From NCBI GenBank assembly GCA_020831965.1, contig JAFIFP010000008.1, positions 1 to 64,000 of the forward strand: DNA of 64,000 nucleotides, given 5' to 3'. Below the pieces are notes generated by a model. It saw only the letters and a program-made list of their open reading frames with translations, did not search any database and was not told the origin of the DNA. This document shows positions 30,376 through 40,012 of this stretch, piece after piece. Made by a program: the position numbers and the translations under genes. The first letter of the stretch is position 1, and every line of letters starts with the position of its first letter. The stretch comes from Idiomarina sp. GTDB lineage: Bacteria; Pseudomonadota; Gammaproteobacteria; Enterobacterales; Alteromonadaceae.

Positions 30376-32799
30376 GTGAAACGTATTGGAATGCTCACAG
30401 CGCTAAGCGCCCTGCTCTGCTTGAGCGCGCTGTCCGCGTCAGCCAATCAGGTGGACATTGGATATAAGCAACCCGCTCAAGAAATTATCGATATCGTCGA
30501 TGCCCCACCCGCCCCATCTGCTTCCGTAGCACCCGGTGGTGAGCGGATGTTGGTGCTTAACTTCCCTGCGTTACCTCGGCTTGCTGATTTAGCGGCACCC
30601 GAATATCGCCTTGCCGGTCGTCGAATTAACCCAGACAACAGCAGCGTCAGCCAAACTCGCTATATTTCTGGTTTTGAGTTTCTTACCGTAAGTTCAGGTG
30701 AAACCCAATCTATTCGTGGTCTGCCACGGGAACTTCGGGCTCTGAGCCCAACGTGGTCACCGGACGGTCGCTATCTTGCATTCTTACAACTGGAAGACAC
30801 AGAAATTCAGTTGTGGCGCGTTGATCTTGAGCGCGGACGCGCAAGCCGTTGGAGCAACGTGAAAGTCAATGGTACTTGGGGCACTCAGATCACTTGGACC
30901 AACGACAGCAGCAGCGTCTACGTCATGTCGATTCCAGCACGTCGTGGTGCCGCTCCGCAAGAGCCCCGTGTTCCACGTGGCCCTGTTGTTACCGAAAGCC
31001 GTGGCCGTACTGCACCCGCACGTACCTACCAAGATTTGCTTCAGAACGAACATGACGAAGCACTGTTTGATTACTACTTCAGCAGCCAAATCGTGCGCGT
31101 AAATGCGCGTGGTCGGATTACCGAAGTCGGTTCAGTGGGCGTTTACAATAACTTCAGCTTGTCACCGAACAGCTTGTATTTATTAGTGACCGAACTGCAG
31201 AAACCCTATTCTTATGCCGTTCCAAATGGCCGCTTCGCTCGTACTACCGAAGTATGGAACTTAGACGGTCGTTCGATTTATCAAGTTTCTGATCAGCCAC
31301 TTGCCGACAACCTGCCGATTTCCTTTGACGCAGTTGTAGATAGCCCGCGCAGTATTTCATGGCGTTCAGACGCTGATGCCACCCTAGTATGGGCGCAAGC
31401 GCAAGACGGTGGCGATCCACGTCAACCTGCTGAAGTTCGCGATGCCGTTTTCCAGTTGGCTGCACCTTTTACTGCAGAACCAAAAACACTGGTTGAGTTG
31501 AGCACCCGTTACTCAGGCATTCGCGCCGGTGATGGCAATACTGCACTGGTTTATGAGCGCTTGTGGCGTGACCGTGAAGAGAAGCTATGGTTAATCAGCC
31601 CAGACGGCGATGCCGAGCCTCGCTTGGTGTGGGAACGTTCATGGGAAGATAGCTACAACGATCCAGGTAACCCCATGATGACCCGCAACGAAAACGGTCG
31701 CATGGTGTTACTCCTTGAAGATGGCCATATTCTGTTAACCGGCAGCGGTGCATCAGATGAAGGCGACCGTCCATTTATTGACCGTCGTAACCTGATGACG
31801 GGTGACACCGAGCGTTTATGGCGTTCAGAGTCGCCTTACTATGAAGTGCCCATGGGTTTATTGAATGCCAGCGAGCGTCAGTTCTTGACCCGTCGCGAAG
31901 CAGTTAACACGCCACCGGACTTCTATGTACGGACCTTAGGTGCCGAGCAACCGCTCCGTGCGCTGACTGAAACTCCGCACCCGATGCCACAAACTGTCGA
32001 TATTTCACGTGAGTTGATTAACTACGAACGTGAAGACGGCCTGCCCATGTCTGCGACCTTGTTCTTACCCGCGGGCTATGACGCAGAACGCGACGGTCCT
32101 CTGCCAACGATTATCTGGGCATACCCACGCGAGTTCCGTAGCTCTGCCGCAGCAGCTCAGGTTTCAGGCTCTCCTTATGAGTTCAATCGCATCAGCTATT
32201 GGCGCCCGCAGTTCTTGGCGACTCAAGGCTATGCCGTATTTGATAACGCCACGATGCCAATTGTTGGTGAAGGCGATGCCCAGCCAAATGACACCTTCAT
32301 TGAACAGTTGATCATGAACTCTGCAGCTGCCATTCAGGCCGGTGTAGACCGCGGTGTGACTGACCCGAATCGGGTTGCGCTCGGTGGCCACTCATATGGT
32401 GCCTTTATGACTGCGAATGTGCTTGCTCACTCGGATTTGTTCCAAGCGGGTATTGCGCGCAGTGGCGCATACAACCGTAGCTTGACGCCCTTTGGCTTCC
32501 AGCGCGAAGAGCGGACAATTTGGGATGACCCAGAGCTGTATCAGCGCATGTCACCTTTCTTCTCTGCCCATCAGCTGAAGACGCCACTACTGTTAATTCA
32601 CGGTGCAGAAGACAACAACTCAGGCACCTTCCCAATGCAGAGTGAGCGTATGTATCAGGCAGTGAAAGGCCTTGGTGGCACCACCCGCTTGGTTATGTTA
32701 CCGCTCGAGTCACACGGCTACCGTGCCCGTGAGTCGGTATTACACATGCTGTGGGAAACGGTTGAATGGCTTGACGAGTTCGTGAAGAACGCAGAGTAA
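30376..32799 (+). CDS. Secreted S9D prolyl-oligopeptidase family peptidase (glutamyl endopeptidase-like)
   Basis: An exported serine peptidase of 807 residues. The start is GTG at 30376 with AGGAG 7 bp upstream, followed by a signal peptide ending LSALSASA/NQ. A beta-propeller region spans roughly 60-480 (SPTWSPDGRYLAFLQ). The C-terminal hydrolase domain has the nucleophile GGHSYGAFMTANVL, the Asp in LLLIHGAEDNNSG and the His in PLESHGYRAR. Segments such as IIWAYPREF and IARSGAYNRSLTPFGFQ closely resemble plant chloroplast glutamyl endopeptidase (S9D), so glutamate-specific cleavage is a reasonable but unproven guess. A terminator follows. Confidence 0.88.
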   Translation: MKRIGMLTALSALLCLSALSASANQVDIGYKQPAQEIIDIVDAPPAPSASVAPGGERMLVLNFPALPRLADLAAPEYRLAGRRINPDNSSVSQTRYISGFEFLTVSSGETQSIRGLPRELRALSPTWSPDGRYLAFLQLEDTEIQLWRVDLERGRASRWSNVKVNGTWGTQITWTNDSSSVYVMSIPARRGAAPQEPRVPRGPVVTESRGRTAPARTYQDLLQNEHDEALFDYYFSSQIVRVNARGRITEVGSVGVYNNFSLSPNSLYLLVTELQKPYSYAVPNGRFARTTEVWNLDGRSIYQVSDQPLADNLPISFDAVVDSPRSISWRSDADATLVWAQAQDGGDPRQPAEVRDAVFQLAAPFTAEPKTLVELSTRYSGIRAGDGNTALVYERLWRDREEKLWLISPDGDAEPRLVWERSWEDSYNDPGNPMMTRNENGRMVLLLEDGHILLTGSGASDEGDRPFIDRRNLMTGDTERLWRSESPYYEVPMGLLNASERQFLTRREAVNTPPDFYVRTLGAEQPLRALTETPHPMPQTVDISRELINYEREDGLPMSATLFLPAGYDAERDGPLPTIIWAYPREFRSSAAAAQVSGSPYEFNRISYWRPQFLATQGYAVFDNATMPIVGEGDAQPNDTFIEQLIMNSAAAIQAGVDRGVTDPNRVALGGHSYGAFMTANVLAHSDLFQAGIARSGAYNRSLTPFGFQREERTIWDDPELYQRMSPFFSAHQLKTPLLLIHGAEDNNSGTFPMQSERMYQAVKGLGGTTRLVMLPLESHGYRARESVLHMLWETVEWLDEFVKNAE

Positions 32800-32818
32800 G
32801 TTCAACCTATTCGTCTAA

Positions 32819-32858
32819 TAAAAACCCCAGTGACCGACGCTCGGCACTGGGGTTTTTT
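32819..32858 (+). terminator. Rho-independent terminator after the S9D peptidase
   Basis: An 11-bp perfect stem AAACCCCAGTG/CACTGGGGTTT with a roughly 10-base loop, running into TTTTTT. It lies about 20 bp after the stop codon. Confidence 0.92.
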
Positions 32859-32892
32859 GCTTAAAAAGTGCATCTAAACAAGAGTAATTGAA

Positions 32893-33510
32893 ATGAAACT
32901 ATACGAAATGGCGATTGCCCCCAATCCTCGGCGCGTGCGCATGTTCTTAGCGGAGAAGGGGCTGCTCGATCAAGTCGAGCGCGTAGAGCTTGACCTACAA
33001 AAAGGTGAGAACCTCACGCCTGAATTTGTTGCGAAGAATCCGTTAAAAAAAGTACCCGTACTAGAGCTTGATGACGGTACATGTATCGCTGAAACCATGG
33101 CGATCTGTCGTTATTTTGAAGAAAGCTACCCCGACACCATGAACTTACTCGGCGCAACACCCCTTGAGAAAGCTCAGATCGAACAGTGGTTACGTTGGGT
33201 GGAGTTCTACTTCTTCCTGCCGACGGGTATGGCCTTCCAACATTTAAGTGGCTATTTCAAAGACCGTATGACCCCGAATATTCCATGGGGTGAAGAATGT
33301 AAAACTAACATCGAGAAATTTTTTCACTTTCTAAACAAACACCTTACTCAACACAGCTGGCTTTGTTGTGACCGCTATACCGCCGCCGATATCAATGCGT
33401 TTTGCACCTTAGAGTTTGCGCGTGTCGTCGGCGTTCGAATTAAGCCTGAGCAAACCCATCTGCAAGACTGGTTTGACCGAGTCAAAAACCGCCCCACAGC
33501 GAGCGTTTAA
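32893..33510 (+). CDS. Glutathione S-transferase family protein
   Basis: A 205-residue GST-fold protein. The thioredoxin-like N-terminal domain has KVPVLELDDGTCIAET (glutathione-binding VPVL and E/T), and the helical C-terminal domain has RYTAADINAF. The N-terminus reads MKLYEMAIAPNPRRVRMFL; many relatives have Ser at the position taken here by the Ala of APN, so classical activation of glutathione may be altered. Substrate unknown. It lies 80 bp ahead of tex, probably with its own promoter after the terminator. Confidence 0.85.
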   Translation: MKLYEMAIAPNPRRVRMFLAEKGLLDQVERVELDLQKGENLTPEFVAKNPLKKVPVLELDDGTCIAETMAICRYFEESYPDTMNLLGATPLEKAQIEQWLRWVEFYFFLPTGMAFQHLSGYFKDRMTPNIPWGEECKTNIEKFFHFLNKHLTQHSWLCCDRYTAADINAFCTLEFARVVGVRIKPEQTHLQDWFDRVKNRPTASV

Positions 33511-33589
33511 GGCCGATCTCCACATGGCAAGGCCGCGCGTCCGTGATATGATGCGCGGTTCATGATGTGATTTAGGAAGTAGACTATCT

Positions 33590-35971
33590 ATGGCAAGTAT
33601 TAGCGCGACAATCGCCCAAGAACTTCAGGTTCGCGAAGAGCAGGTTAAGGCTGTGGTGCAGCTCCTCGAGGAGGGTGCTACTGTCCCTTTTATTGCACGC
33701 TACCGTAAAGAGGCCACCGGCGGTCTCGACGACACACAGTTACGTAACCTTGCCAGCCGCTTATCGTACCTCCAAGAGCTCAACGATCGCCGACAAGTCA
33801 TCTTGAAGAGCATCGCCGACCAAGAAAAACTGACGCCCGAATTAGCGCAAGCGATAGGCCAGTGTGTTTCCAAAACAGAGCTCGAAGATCTCTACTTGCC
33901 CTTTAAGCCAAAACGTCGAACCAAAGGTCAAATAGCCATTGAGGCAGGCATTGAGCCCCTTGCCGATGAGCTTGTGCGTGATCATGGCGCAGACCCCGAG
34001 GCACTAGCCGCAGCTTATGTGAATGACGAAGCCGGCTTCCCCGATACCAAAGCCGTACTTGAAGGCGCCCGTTTCATTATTATGGAGCGCTTTGCCGAAG
34101 ACGCGCGACTCTTGAAAACCGTGCGTGCGCGCTTATGGCAAGAAGCCGTTGTGGAGTCTACTGTTGCACCAGGTAAAGAAACCGAAGGCGCAAAGTTTCG
34201 AGACTACTTCGACTACCAAGAACCGCTCCGTAAAATCCCCTCTCATCGTGCCTTGGCGCTGCTGCGCGGACGCAATGAAGGGGTATTACAAGTCAAATTG
34301 AATGCCGATCCCGACGCACCAGAAGGTACGAAACAAAGTCAGTATGAACCACTCATCGCTGCGCATTTTAACTTGCCGCTCGATACGAGCCCAGTCGGCT
34401 TATGGCGCCAGCAAACTGTGCAATGGACTTGGCGGATTAAAATTCTGCCACGCATGGAAACCGATCTTGTCGGTCAGTTGCGTGAGCAGGCCGAAACCGA
34501 TGCTATTCAAGTATTTGCCACGAATCTTCATGATTTACTCATGGCCGCTCCAGCAGGTCCGAAAACCACAATGGGACTCGACCCAGGTTTACGGACAGGT
34601 GTGAAAGCGACCATTGTCGATGCCACAGGAAAGCTCTTGGGCCTCACAACGATTTTCCCTCATGCACCGCAAAATCAGTGGGACAAATCACTGCGTTCAT
34701 TGGCTGCATTGTGTCGCCAGCACCACGTCGAATTAGTGGCAATTGGTAACGGCACCGCGTCACGTGAAACCGATAAGTTAGTCGGTGAGCTGATGAAGAT
34801 GCACCCCGAGTTGAAACTTACCAAAATTATGGTGAGCGAAGCAGGCGCTTCGGTGTATTCCGCCTCCGAGCTAGCGGCCAACGAATTCCCAGACTTAGAT
34901 GTGTCCTACCGAGGCGCAGTGTCGATTGCCCGTCGATTACAAGATCCTTTGGCCGAGCTGGTGAAGATCGAGCCCAAGTCTATCGGTGTTGGTCAATATC
35001 AGCATGACGTGAGTCAGTCACAACTTGCCACTAGCCTCGATGCGGTTGTTGAAGACTGTGTAAATGCGGTGGGTGTCGATCTCAACACGGCGTCTGTGCC
35101 ACTGCTTTCCCGTGTGGCAGGCTTGAACCGTAATCTCGCCCAGAATATTGTCATGCACCGAGATAGTGTGGGTGCGTTTTCGGGTCGCCAACAGCTCCTC
35201 AAAGTCAGCCGGTTAGGCCCTAAAGCATACGAACAAGCAGCCGGATTCTTGCGCGTCATGCAAGGTGAGCATCCTTTGGATCGCTCGGCCGTTCACCCTG
35301 AAGCCTATCCACTCGTCGAACGTATTGCGAAAGCACACAATAAAGAACTTGCTGAGATGATCGGTGATACCGCGTTTCTTCGCTCACTGAATCCGGCAGA
35401 CTATACGGACGAGCAATTCGGTGTACCGACCGTGACCGACATTATCAAAGAGCTCGAAAAACCAGGACGGGATCCACGGCCAGAATTCAAAACCGCTGAA
35501 TTTAAAGAGGGCGTGGAAACTTTGACTGATTTGAAGCCAGGTATGACCTTGGAAGGTGTAGTAACCAACGTCACTAACTTCGGTGCATTCGTAGATATCG
35601 GTGTTCATCAGGACGGTTTAGTCCATATTTCAGCGCTGTCAGATAGCTTTGTCAGTGACGCGCATACAGTGGTGAAAGCCGGTCAAATCGTGAAGGTAAA
35701 AGTACTGGAAGTGGACCGTGAGCGTAAGCGCATTAGTTTGACAATGCGCTTAAACGACGAGCTGCCTGCAGCCAAAGCGAGCGACGCGTCGGCCAGCAAT
35801 GACAAGCCTCGAGGCAAATCACAGGGCCGGTCGTCGCACACCAGCTCTCGGCCAAGTAGCTCTCGGCCAGGTAGTTCGGGTCCACGGAAAAATCAGCAAT
35901 CCTCCGCTCCACAAGATAGCGCGATGGGCAGTGCTTTTGCCGCTGCCTTCGCGAATGCGAAAAAGCGGTAG
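33590..35971 (+). CDS. tex: Transcription accessory protein Tex (S1 RNA-binding)
   Basis: A cytoplasmic nucleic-acid-binding protein linked to transcription processes. The 793-residue protein has the Tex N-terminal helical domain ([17 protein letters not shown]), a YqgF-like RNase H fold ([19 protein letters not shown]), a helix-hairpin-helix region ([16 protein letters not shown], then [16 protein letters not shown]) and a C-terminal S1 domain ([20 protein letters not shown]). The last 70 residues are a Ser/Arg/Pro-rich disordered tail with short tandem SSRP units. Confidence 0.95.
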   Translation: MASISATIAQELQVREEQVKAVVQLLEEGATVPFIARYRKEATGGLDDTQLRNLASRLSYLQELNDRRQVILKSIADQEKLTPELAQAIGQCVSKTELEDLYLPFKPKRRTKGQIAIEAGIEPLADELVRDHGADPEALAAAYVNDEAGFPDTKAVLEGARFIIMERFAEDARLLKTVRARLWQEAVVESTVAPGKETEGAKFRDYFDYQEPLRKIPSHRALALLRGRNEGVLQVKLNADPDAPEGTKQSQYEPLIAAHFNLPLDTSPVGLWRQQTVQWTWRIKILPRMETDLVGQLREQAETDAIQVFATNLHDLLMAAPAGPKTTMGLDPGLRTGVKATIVDATGKLLGLTTIFPHAPQNQWDKSLRSLAALCRQHHVELVAIGNGTASRETDKLVGELMKMHPELKLTKIMVSEAGASVYSASELAANEFPDLDVSYRGAVSIARRLQDPLAELVKIEPKSIGVGQYQHDVSQSQLATSLDAVVEDCVNAVGVDLNTASVPLLSRVAGLNRNLAQNIVMHRDSVGAFSGRQQLLKVSRLGPKAYEQAAGFLRVMQGEHPLDRSAVHPEAYPLVERIAKAHNKELAEMIGDTAFLRSLNPADYTDEQFGVPTVTDIIKELEKPGRDPRPEFKTAEFKEGVETLTDLKPGMTLEGVVTNVTNFGAFVDIGVHQDGLVHISALSDSFVSDAHTVVKAGQIVKVKVLEVDRERKRISLTMRLNDELPAAKASDASASNDKPRGKSQGRSSHTSSRPSSSRPGSSGPRKNQQSSAPQDSAMGSAFAAAFANAKKR

Positions 35972-35974
35972 TTC

Positions 35975-36904
35975 GTGGAAAACCTCGGGCTCATTTTCGC
36001 CTACATGGTCATTGGCCTGATTCTGCAACGCGCTCGCGTGTTGCCGAATCAGGCCGGCCAAGTGCTAAATCAGTACGTAATCTATGTGGCGGTTCCCGCC
36101 ATGATTTTACTGCACTTGCCGCATTTAAGTGTGTCGGCCGCACTCCTGACACCCATTCTCACGCCCTGGGTGATGTTCATTATTGCCGTTGGCGCGGTCT
36201 TGTTGGCAGCGCGAATTTGGCAGTGGAGCCGCGAACTCACGGGCGCCATGTTAATTGTAGTGCCATTGGGCAACACCTCATTTCTCGGTTTCCCGATGGT
36301 CGAGACCTTCTTTGGAACCGAAGCACTGCCCTACGCTGTGATTTATGATCAAGCGGGGTCCTTTATGGCTCTAGCTTTGTTCACCACAGTAATCGCAAGT
36401 CGCTATGGGGCAACCGCACCTTCAGGTGAACTGCCAACGAAGCAGCAACAAATCCGTAAACTTGTGACCTTTCCACCACTTTTAGCATTGATTGTGGCTT
36501 TGACGCTGGGTCAAACCCAATATCCCGGCGTGTTGCAGCCTTTACTTGAGAATCTTGCGGCCACGTTGGTGCCGGTGGTGATGATCGCGGTGGGATTACA
36601 GCTACGACTGCGGGTATTACGTGAAGACTTAATACCATTCACTTTTGCACTTTCAGTGAAGCTATTGGTACTGCCCTTATTAGCGCTAGTAACTTTCATG
36701 TTCTTTGGGATTAATCACTTGGCAGCACAAGTCTCCGTTTTCGAAGCCGCAATGCCGCCCATGATTACCGCAGGTGCGCTCGCGATCAGCGCAGGCCTTA
36801 AGCCGCGACTTGTCGCTGCGATTATTGGTTATGGAGTACTGATTAGTTTGCTGACCCTACCACTCATATGGTGGCTGACCAGCCAGACGCTACAAAGCGT
36901 TTGA
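35975..36904 (+). CDS. AEC (auxin efflux carrier) family transporter
   Basis: A 309-residue polytopic membrane protein with about ten hydrophobic segments, matching the AEC/PF03547 family of small-solute permeases. Typical features are the early Asn/Pro-containing helix (QYVIYVAVPAMILLHLP) and PLGNTSFLGFPMVETFFG. The start is GTG, 3 bp after the tex stop with only a weak ribosome site, so translation is probably coupled to tex. Substrate unknown. Confidence 0.85.
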   Translation: MENLGLIFAYMVIGLILQRARVLPNQAGQVLNQYVIYVAVPAMILLHLPHLSVSAALLTPILTPWVMFIIAVGAVLLAARIWQWSRELTGAMLIVVPLGNTSFLGFPMVETFFGTEALPYAVIYDQAGSFMALALFTTVIASRYGATAPSGELPTKQQQIRKLVTFPPLLALIVALTLGQTQYPGVLQPLLENLAATLVPVVMIAVGLQLRLRVLREDLIPFTFALSVKLLVLPLLALVTFMFFGINHLAAQVSVFEAAMPPMITAGALAISAGLKPRLVAAIIGYGVLISLLTLPLIWWLTSQTLQSV

Positions 36905-36921
36905 GTACGCGCGAGGGCTGC

Positions 36922-37725
36922 TTATGCCTGCGCGAGAACCGCAGTTTCCCGTGGACGGAAACTACCTTGGTAAAACGCTTCAATGCGAGTGCCACGCTCT
37001 ATCATGCGCGCCATGGTTTCGTCGTCATTATCGAGACCATCAAGGTCGATGTTGCGTTCGCGCATTTCTTCGGCGCGTTCTTCAGCAATTTCACGGCGTG
37101 CTTCAGCTTCCTTACGCGAAGCCTCATTGGCAATGCGTCGATCCGCAGGAGAAGGCTCTTCAGGTGCAAGTGCCGCGCGCTGCACGGTTTGCATTTTCCG
37201 TAAGGTAGCGGCTGCATCACCAGGAATCGGGCTAACATCAATTTCGACTTCACCGCCCACCGCATAGTTACGACCATCAGGACCGCGTTCATATTCATAC
37301 TGAGGTGTACCGGCATACTGGCCACCGACGTTGGCATGAGCCTCTTCGTGTCGGCGTACTTCTTGGTCACGTTGGCGTAATTCGCGTAGTTCACGTTCTT
37401 CCGCTTGTGCTTCGCGGCGCTCTTGTTCGCTCTCGCCTTCAGAACTAGCGTCGGTATTGTCGTCTTCGGTGGGTTCACGATCCGCACGACGGCGAATGCC
37501 TTCGGCTTCTACACGGGCATCGGCGAGTTGTTTGGCATAACTGGCTAAACCGGGTTTGGGCGCGCGCTCTGACTCACCACCAATACCACGCTCTCGGGCG
37601 AAAGCTTCGGTCTGCGAAACCTGCACGATAGCTTCGCGCATTTGGTTATCACGACGGGCACTATCCGTCGGCTGCGACACAGACGCAGGCACAAACGGAA
37701 CTGATGGAGTGACCGCCATAACCAT
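36922..37725 (-). CDS. SprA-related putative metalloprotease (HExxH)
   Basis: A 267-residue protein matching the SprA-related / CJM1_0395 family of putative metallopeptidases. A disordered Glu/Arg/Gln-rich N-terminal half (many charged repeats near 80-120) leads to the conserved core: RRHEEAHANVGGQYAG with the HExxH zinc motif, then YAVGGEVEIDVSP and RKMQTVQRAALAPEEPSPAD. No signal peptide is visible. The start at 37725 follows AGAGG 8 bp upstream. It lies 3 bp after a small flagellar-rod-like gene, so the two form an operon. Function is unknown. Confidence 0.8.
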   Translation of the reverse strand: MVMAVTPSVPFVPASVSQPTDSARRDNQMREAIVQVSQTEAFARERGIGGESERAPKPGLASYAKQLADARVEAEGIRRRADREPTEDDNTDASSEGESEQERREAQAEERELRELRQRDQEVRRHEEAHANVGGQYAGTPQYEYERGPDGRNYAVGGEVEIDVSPIPGDAAATLRKMQTVQRAALAPEEPSPADRRIANEASRKEAEARREIAEERAEEMRERNIDLDGLDNDDETMARMIERGTRIEAFYQGSFRPRETAVLAQA

Positions 37726-37728
37726 AGG

Positions 37729-37956
37729 TTACGCCTCTATATCAATAATCCGACCCAGCATTCGATCGGCAGCTTCTAAGCTTGCGACATTGGCCTCGAA
37801 AGACCGTTCACCAGAGATCAGATCGACAAGCGCACCCGTGTCTTCTGCAGCATTACGGGCAATAGACTGGCTTGCATCTGACACCTGATTTGAGGCGCGC
37901 TGCATGCCTAACTGGGCACTTTGGAATGCTGAAAGCATTGAGCCATCAATTTCCAT
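37729..37956 (-). CDS. Small protein resembling a flagellar rod/hook C-terminal segment
   Basis: A 75-residue protein, MEIDGSMLSAFQSAQLGMQR at the start. Its second half (GALVDLISGERSFEANVASL, then EAADRMLGRIIDIEA) resembles the C-terminal helix of FlgC/FlgG-type rod and hook proteins, where a similar VxLIxxxRxFEAN pattern occurs. The N-terminal half is also helical and rod-like, with no globular domain between. It is the first gene of a pair with the SprA-related gene. Whether it joins a flagellar or other export-linked structure is not known. Confidence 0.7.
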   Translation of the reverse strand: MEIDGSMLSAFQSAQLGMQRASNQVSDASQSIARNAAEDTGALVDLISGERSFEANVASLEAADRMLGRIIDIEA

Positions 37957-38022
37957 CGACTTCTCCCTAGAGAAAAATGTATTGATTAATTATTGCGCAA
38001 AAGCAGTCATTTTGCAACCAAC

Positions 38023-38045
38023 AAAAAAGCCACCCGAAGGTGGCT
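38023..38045 (-). terminator. Rho-independent terminator after the desaturase gene
   Basis: The minus strand reads AGCCACC-TTCG-GGTGGCT followed by TTTTTG. The 7-bp stem is perfect and closed by a stable UUCG tetraloop. It lies 24 bp past the desaturase stop. Confidence 0.93.
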
Positions 38046-38068
38046 CTGAATCATACTCAGGCTCTTAT

Positions 38069-39178
38069 TTATGCGGTCTGAGCAGCCATTCTTAACTGTC
38101 GTTTGAAGGCTCGGCGCTGGCGGCGGAAGCTACGTTTTAGCTCCTTGTACTGACTGTACAATTCGCTCGCTTCCACACTATTTTGCAATTCGCTGCGGCG
38201 CACGCTCAGCCAAGCTTTGCGCTGCATATACATGTCCCGCAAATGGGTGAGTAGCTCGTCGTACTCTTGCTCTAAGCGTTCCGCAACAGTGTGACGGCGG
38301 TCCCGTAAACGCAACCACATCACTTCGAGCTTCGCTTTTTCTATCTGGTAGGCATTTGCGCGTTTCAGATTCTTCGCTAACCCGAGTTTCGCAAGGGACC
38401 AGATCAGCCATTTGCTCGGATCATAGTGGTACCAACGGATGCCGTTGCGATAGTCACCTGAGAAAATGTGATGATAGTTATGATAACCCTCGCCATAAGT
38501 GACCAGCGCAATCACGCCGTTATCCCGAGCAGAATTGCGCTCAGTGTAAGGACGTTTACCCCACATGTGTGCCAGAGAATTGATGAAGAACGTCGTGTGG
38601 TGATTAAGCACCAAACGCAGGAACCCAACAATAATCAGTGCGCCCCACAACTGGCCTATGGCCAAGCCAATCAGAATAGGTAAGCCAAAATTCATCGCCA
38701 AAGTGAGCGTAAGGTAGTTCCGGTGCTGCCACATGACTACTGGGTCATTCTGTAGATCTTTCACATTGCTGTAATCGCCATAGCGATGGGCGTGATACTC
38801 ACGCAACATCCAACCGATATGAGCAAACCAGAAGCCACGACTAATGGAATAGGGGTCGTCGTCTTTATGATCAACGTGTTTGTGATGCTCACGGTGATCA
38901 GAGGCCCAATGCAACACGCTATTCTGCACGGCGAGCGCACCACCCAATGCAAACAAGGCGCGGATGGTCCAATGTGCTTCGTAAGTGCGATGCGACCATA
39001 AGCGGTGATAACCCGCAGTAATCGACAGACCAGAAAATGCCGACAGTGCTACAAACGCAACTACCAAGCCTAGGCTTAATCCTTCAAACCAGAGATATAA
39101 CGGCGTGCCGATCGAGGCAACCAAGAACGTAATGCTAAATACCGAGATATTTAACCAGATTAAAGGGGGTTTCTTCAT
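38069..39178 (-). CDS. Membrane delta-9-type acyl-CoA fatty acid desaturase
   Basis: Introduces a double bond into saturated acyl chains using a di-iron centre at the inner membrane. The 369-residue protein has the three His boxes HRLWSH, HREHHKHVDH and YHNYHH among about four membrane segments. A C-terminal extension of about 90 residues is strongly charged and helical. The start MKKPPLIW at 39178 is chosen over an upstream ATG. It is transcribed divergently from fabR; the promoter region contains a candidate FabR operator, so repression by FabR is likely. Confidence 0.9.
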   Translation of the reverse strand: MKKPPLIWLNISVFSITFLVASIGTPLYLWFEGLSLGLVVAFVALSAFSGLSITAGYHRLWSHRTYEAHWTIRALFALGGALAVQNSVLHWASDHREHHKHVDHKDDDPYSISRGFWFAHIGWMLREYHAHRYGDYSNVKDLQNDPVVMWQHRNYLTLTLAMNFGLPILIGLAIGQLWGALIIVGFLRLVLNHHTTFFINSLAHMWGKRPYTERNSARDNGVIALVTYGEGYHNYHHIFSGDYRNGIRWYHYDPSKWLIWSLAKLGLAKNLKRANAYQIEKAKLEVMWLRLRDRRHTVAERLEQEYDELLTHLRDMYMQRKAWLSVRRSELQNSVEASELYSQYKELKRSFRRQRRAFKRQLRMAAQTA

Positions 39179-39192
39179 ACAACAAACCAATT

Positions 39193-39214
39193 TCAGCTAA
39201 CAATTGTACGCTGA
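39193..39214. promoter_or_regulatory. Candidate FabR operator in the desaturase promoter
   Basis: A 22-bp near-perfect palindrome with arms TCAGC/GCTGA around ACAATTGT. Its core AGCTAACAATTGTACGCT resembles the AGCGTACA-type FabR/DesT sites described in enterics and pseudomonads. It lies immediately downstream of a TATAAA -10-like hexamer on the minus strand (39215-39220), so a bound repressor would cover the start site. Confidence 0.65.
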
Positions 39215-39258
39215 ATTTATACAGGTTTTGCCTAATGATCAAGGGGTCTTTTGTAAAA

Positions 39259-39287
39259 TTGACCGCACAAATGTTCACTGTTAATCT
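39259..39287 (+). promoter_or_regulatory. Promoter of fabR
   Basis: The -35 box TTGACC (39259-39264) and -10 box TAATCT (39282-39287) are separated by 17 bp. The -10 box ends 29 bp before the fabR start codon. Confidence 0.65.
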
Positions 39288-39316
39288 TACCCGTTGAGAT
39301 CTTTCAGGAAAAATCC

Positions 39317-39958
39317 ATGGCTGGTATTCGCGCTCAGAAAAAGGAAAAAACCCGACGTGCACTGATTCAAGCGGCACTCAACCAATTGAGTCCGGAGAGT
39401 TCATTTTCGAGTTTGAGTCTGCGCGAGGTCTCTCGTGAAGCTCACATTGCGCCCACTTCTTTTTATCGCCATTTCCAAAATATGGACGAACTTGGCCTTA
39501 CCTTAGTTGATGAAGGTGGTCTTGCCCTGCGCCAATTATTGCGCCAATCGCGTCAGCGGATTGCCAGTGGCGGCTCGATTATTCGCATCTCCGTCGAAAC
39601 CTTTATGGACTATGTGGCCAACAACACCAGTATTTTCCGACTAATGTTGCAGGAACAAGCGGGGACCACACGCGAGTTTCGGCTAGCCATTGCACGGGAA
39701 ATTAACCATTTTAAACAAGAGCTCACCGATTACCTGCGCGCAGAACGGAAACTGCCCGACTGGTGCGCGCGCGTACAAAGCGACGCGATTGTGCGCATTG
39801 TATTTAGTGCGGGTGCCGACAGCCTCGATCTATCAGCGGCCGAACGGCGTATTTTAACCGAGCAAACCATTATCCAAGTTCGCATGGTGGCGCGGGGAGC
39901 TGCGACTTTACAAGACGAACAGCCACCTGTGGACATGACCATCGGCCCTACGGGCTGA
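39317..39958 (+). CDS. fabR: Unsaturated fatty acid biosynthesis repressor FabR (TetR family)
   Basis: A TetR-type regulator that senses the ratio of unsaturated to saturated acyl chains. The 213-residue protein begins [20 protein letters not shown], and its helix-turn-helix [20 protein letters not shown] is almost identical to E. coli FabR. The ligand domain includes [24 protein letters not shown] lies 8 bp upstream of the ATG. The divergent desaturase is the obvious target; the fabA/fabB genes are not in the window. Confidence 0.93.
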   Translation: MAGIRAQKKEKTRRALIQAALNQLSPESSFSSLSLREVSREAHIAPTSFYRHFQNMDELGLTLVDEGGLALRQLLRQSRQRIASGGSIIRISVETFMDYVANNTSIFRLMLQEQAGTTREFRLAIAREINHFKQELTDYLRAERKLPDWCARVQSDAIVRIVFSAGADSLDLSAAERRILTEQTIIQVRMVARGAATLQDEQPPVDMTIGPTG

Positions 39959-40012
39959 TACACTTAAGTTCGAAAAGCAAAACACAATAGAACTCACTCA
40001 AGGAGAATGACC

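Noticed and set aside
39253..39290. Inverted repeat GTAAAATTGAC/GTTAATCTTAC as a second FabR operator
   Set aside because: It has two mismatches and a 16-bp spacer, and overlaps the fabR -35 and -10 boxes, so it is probably chance similarity.
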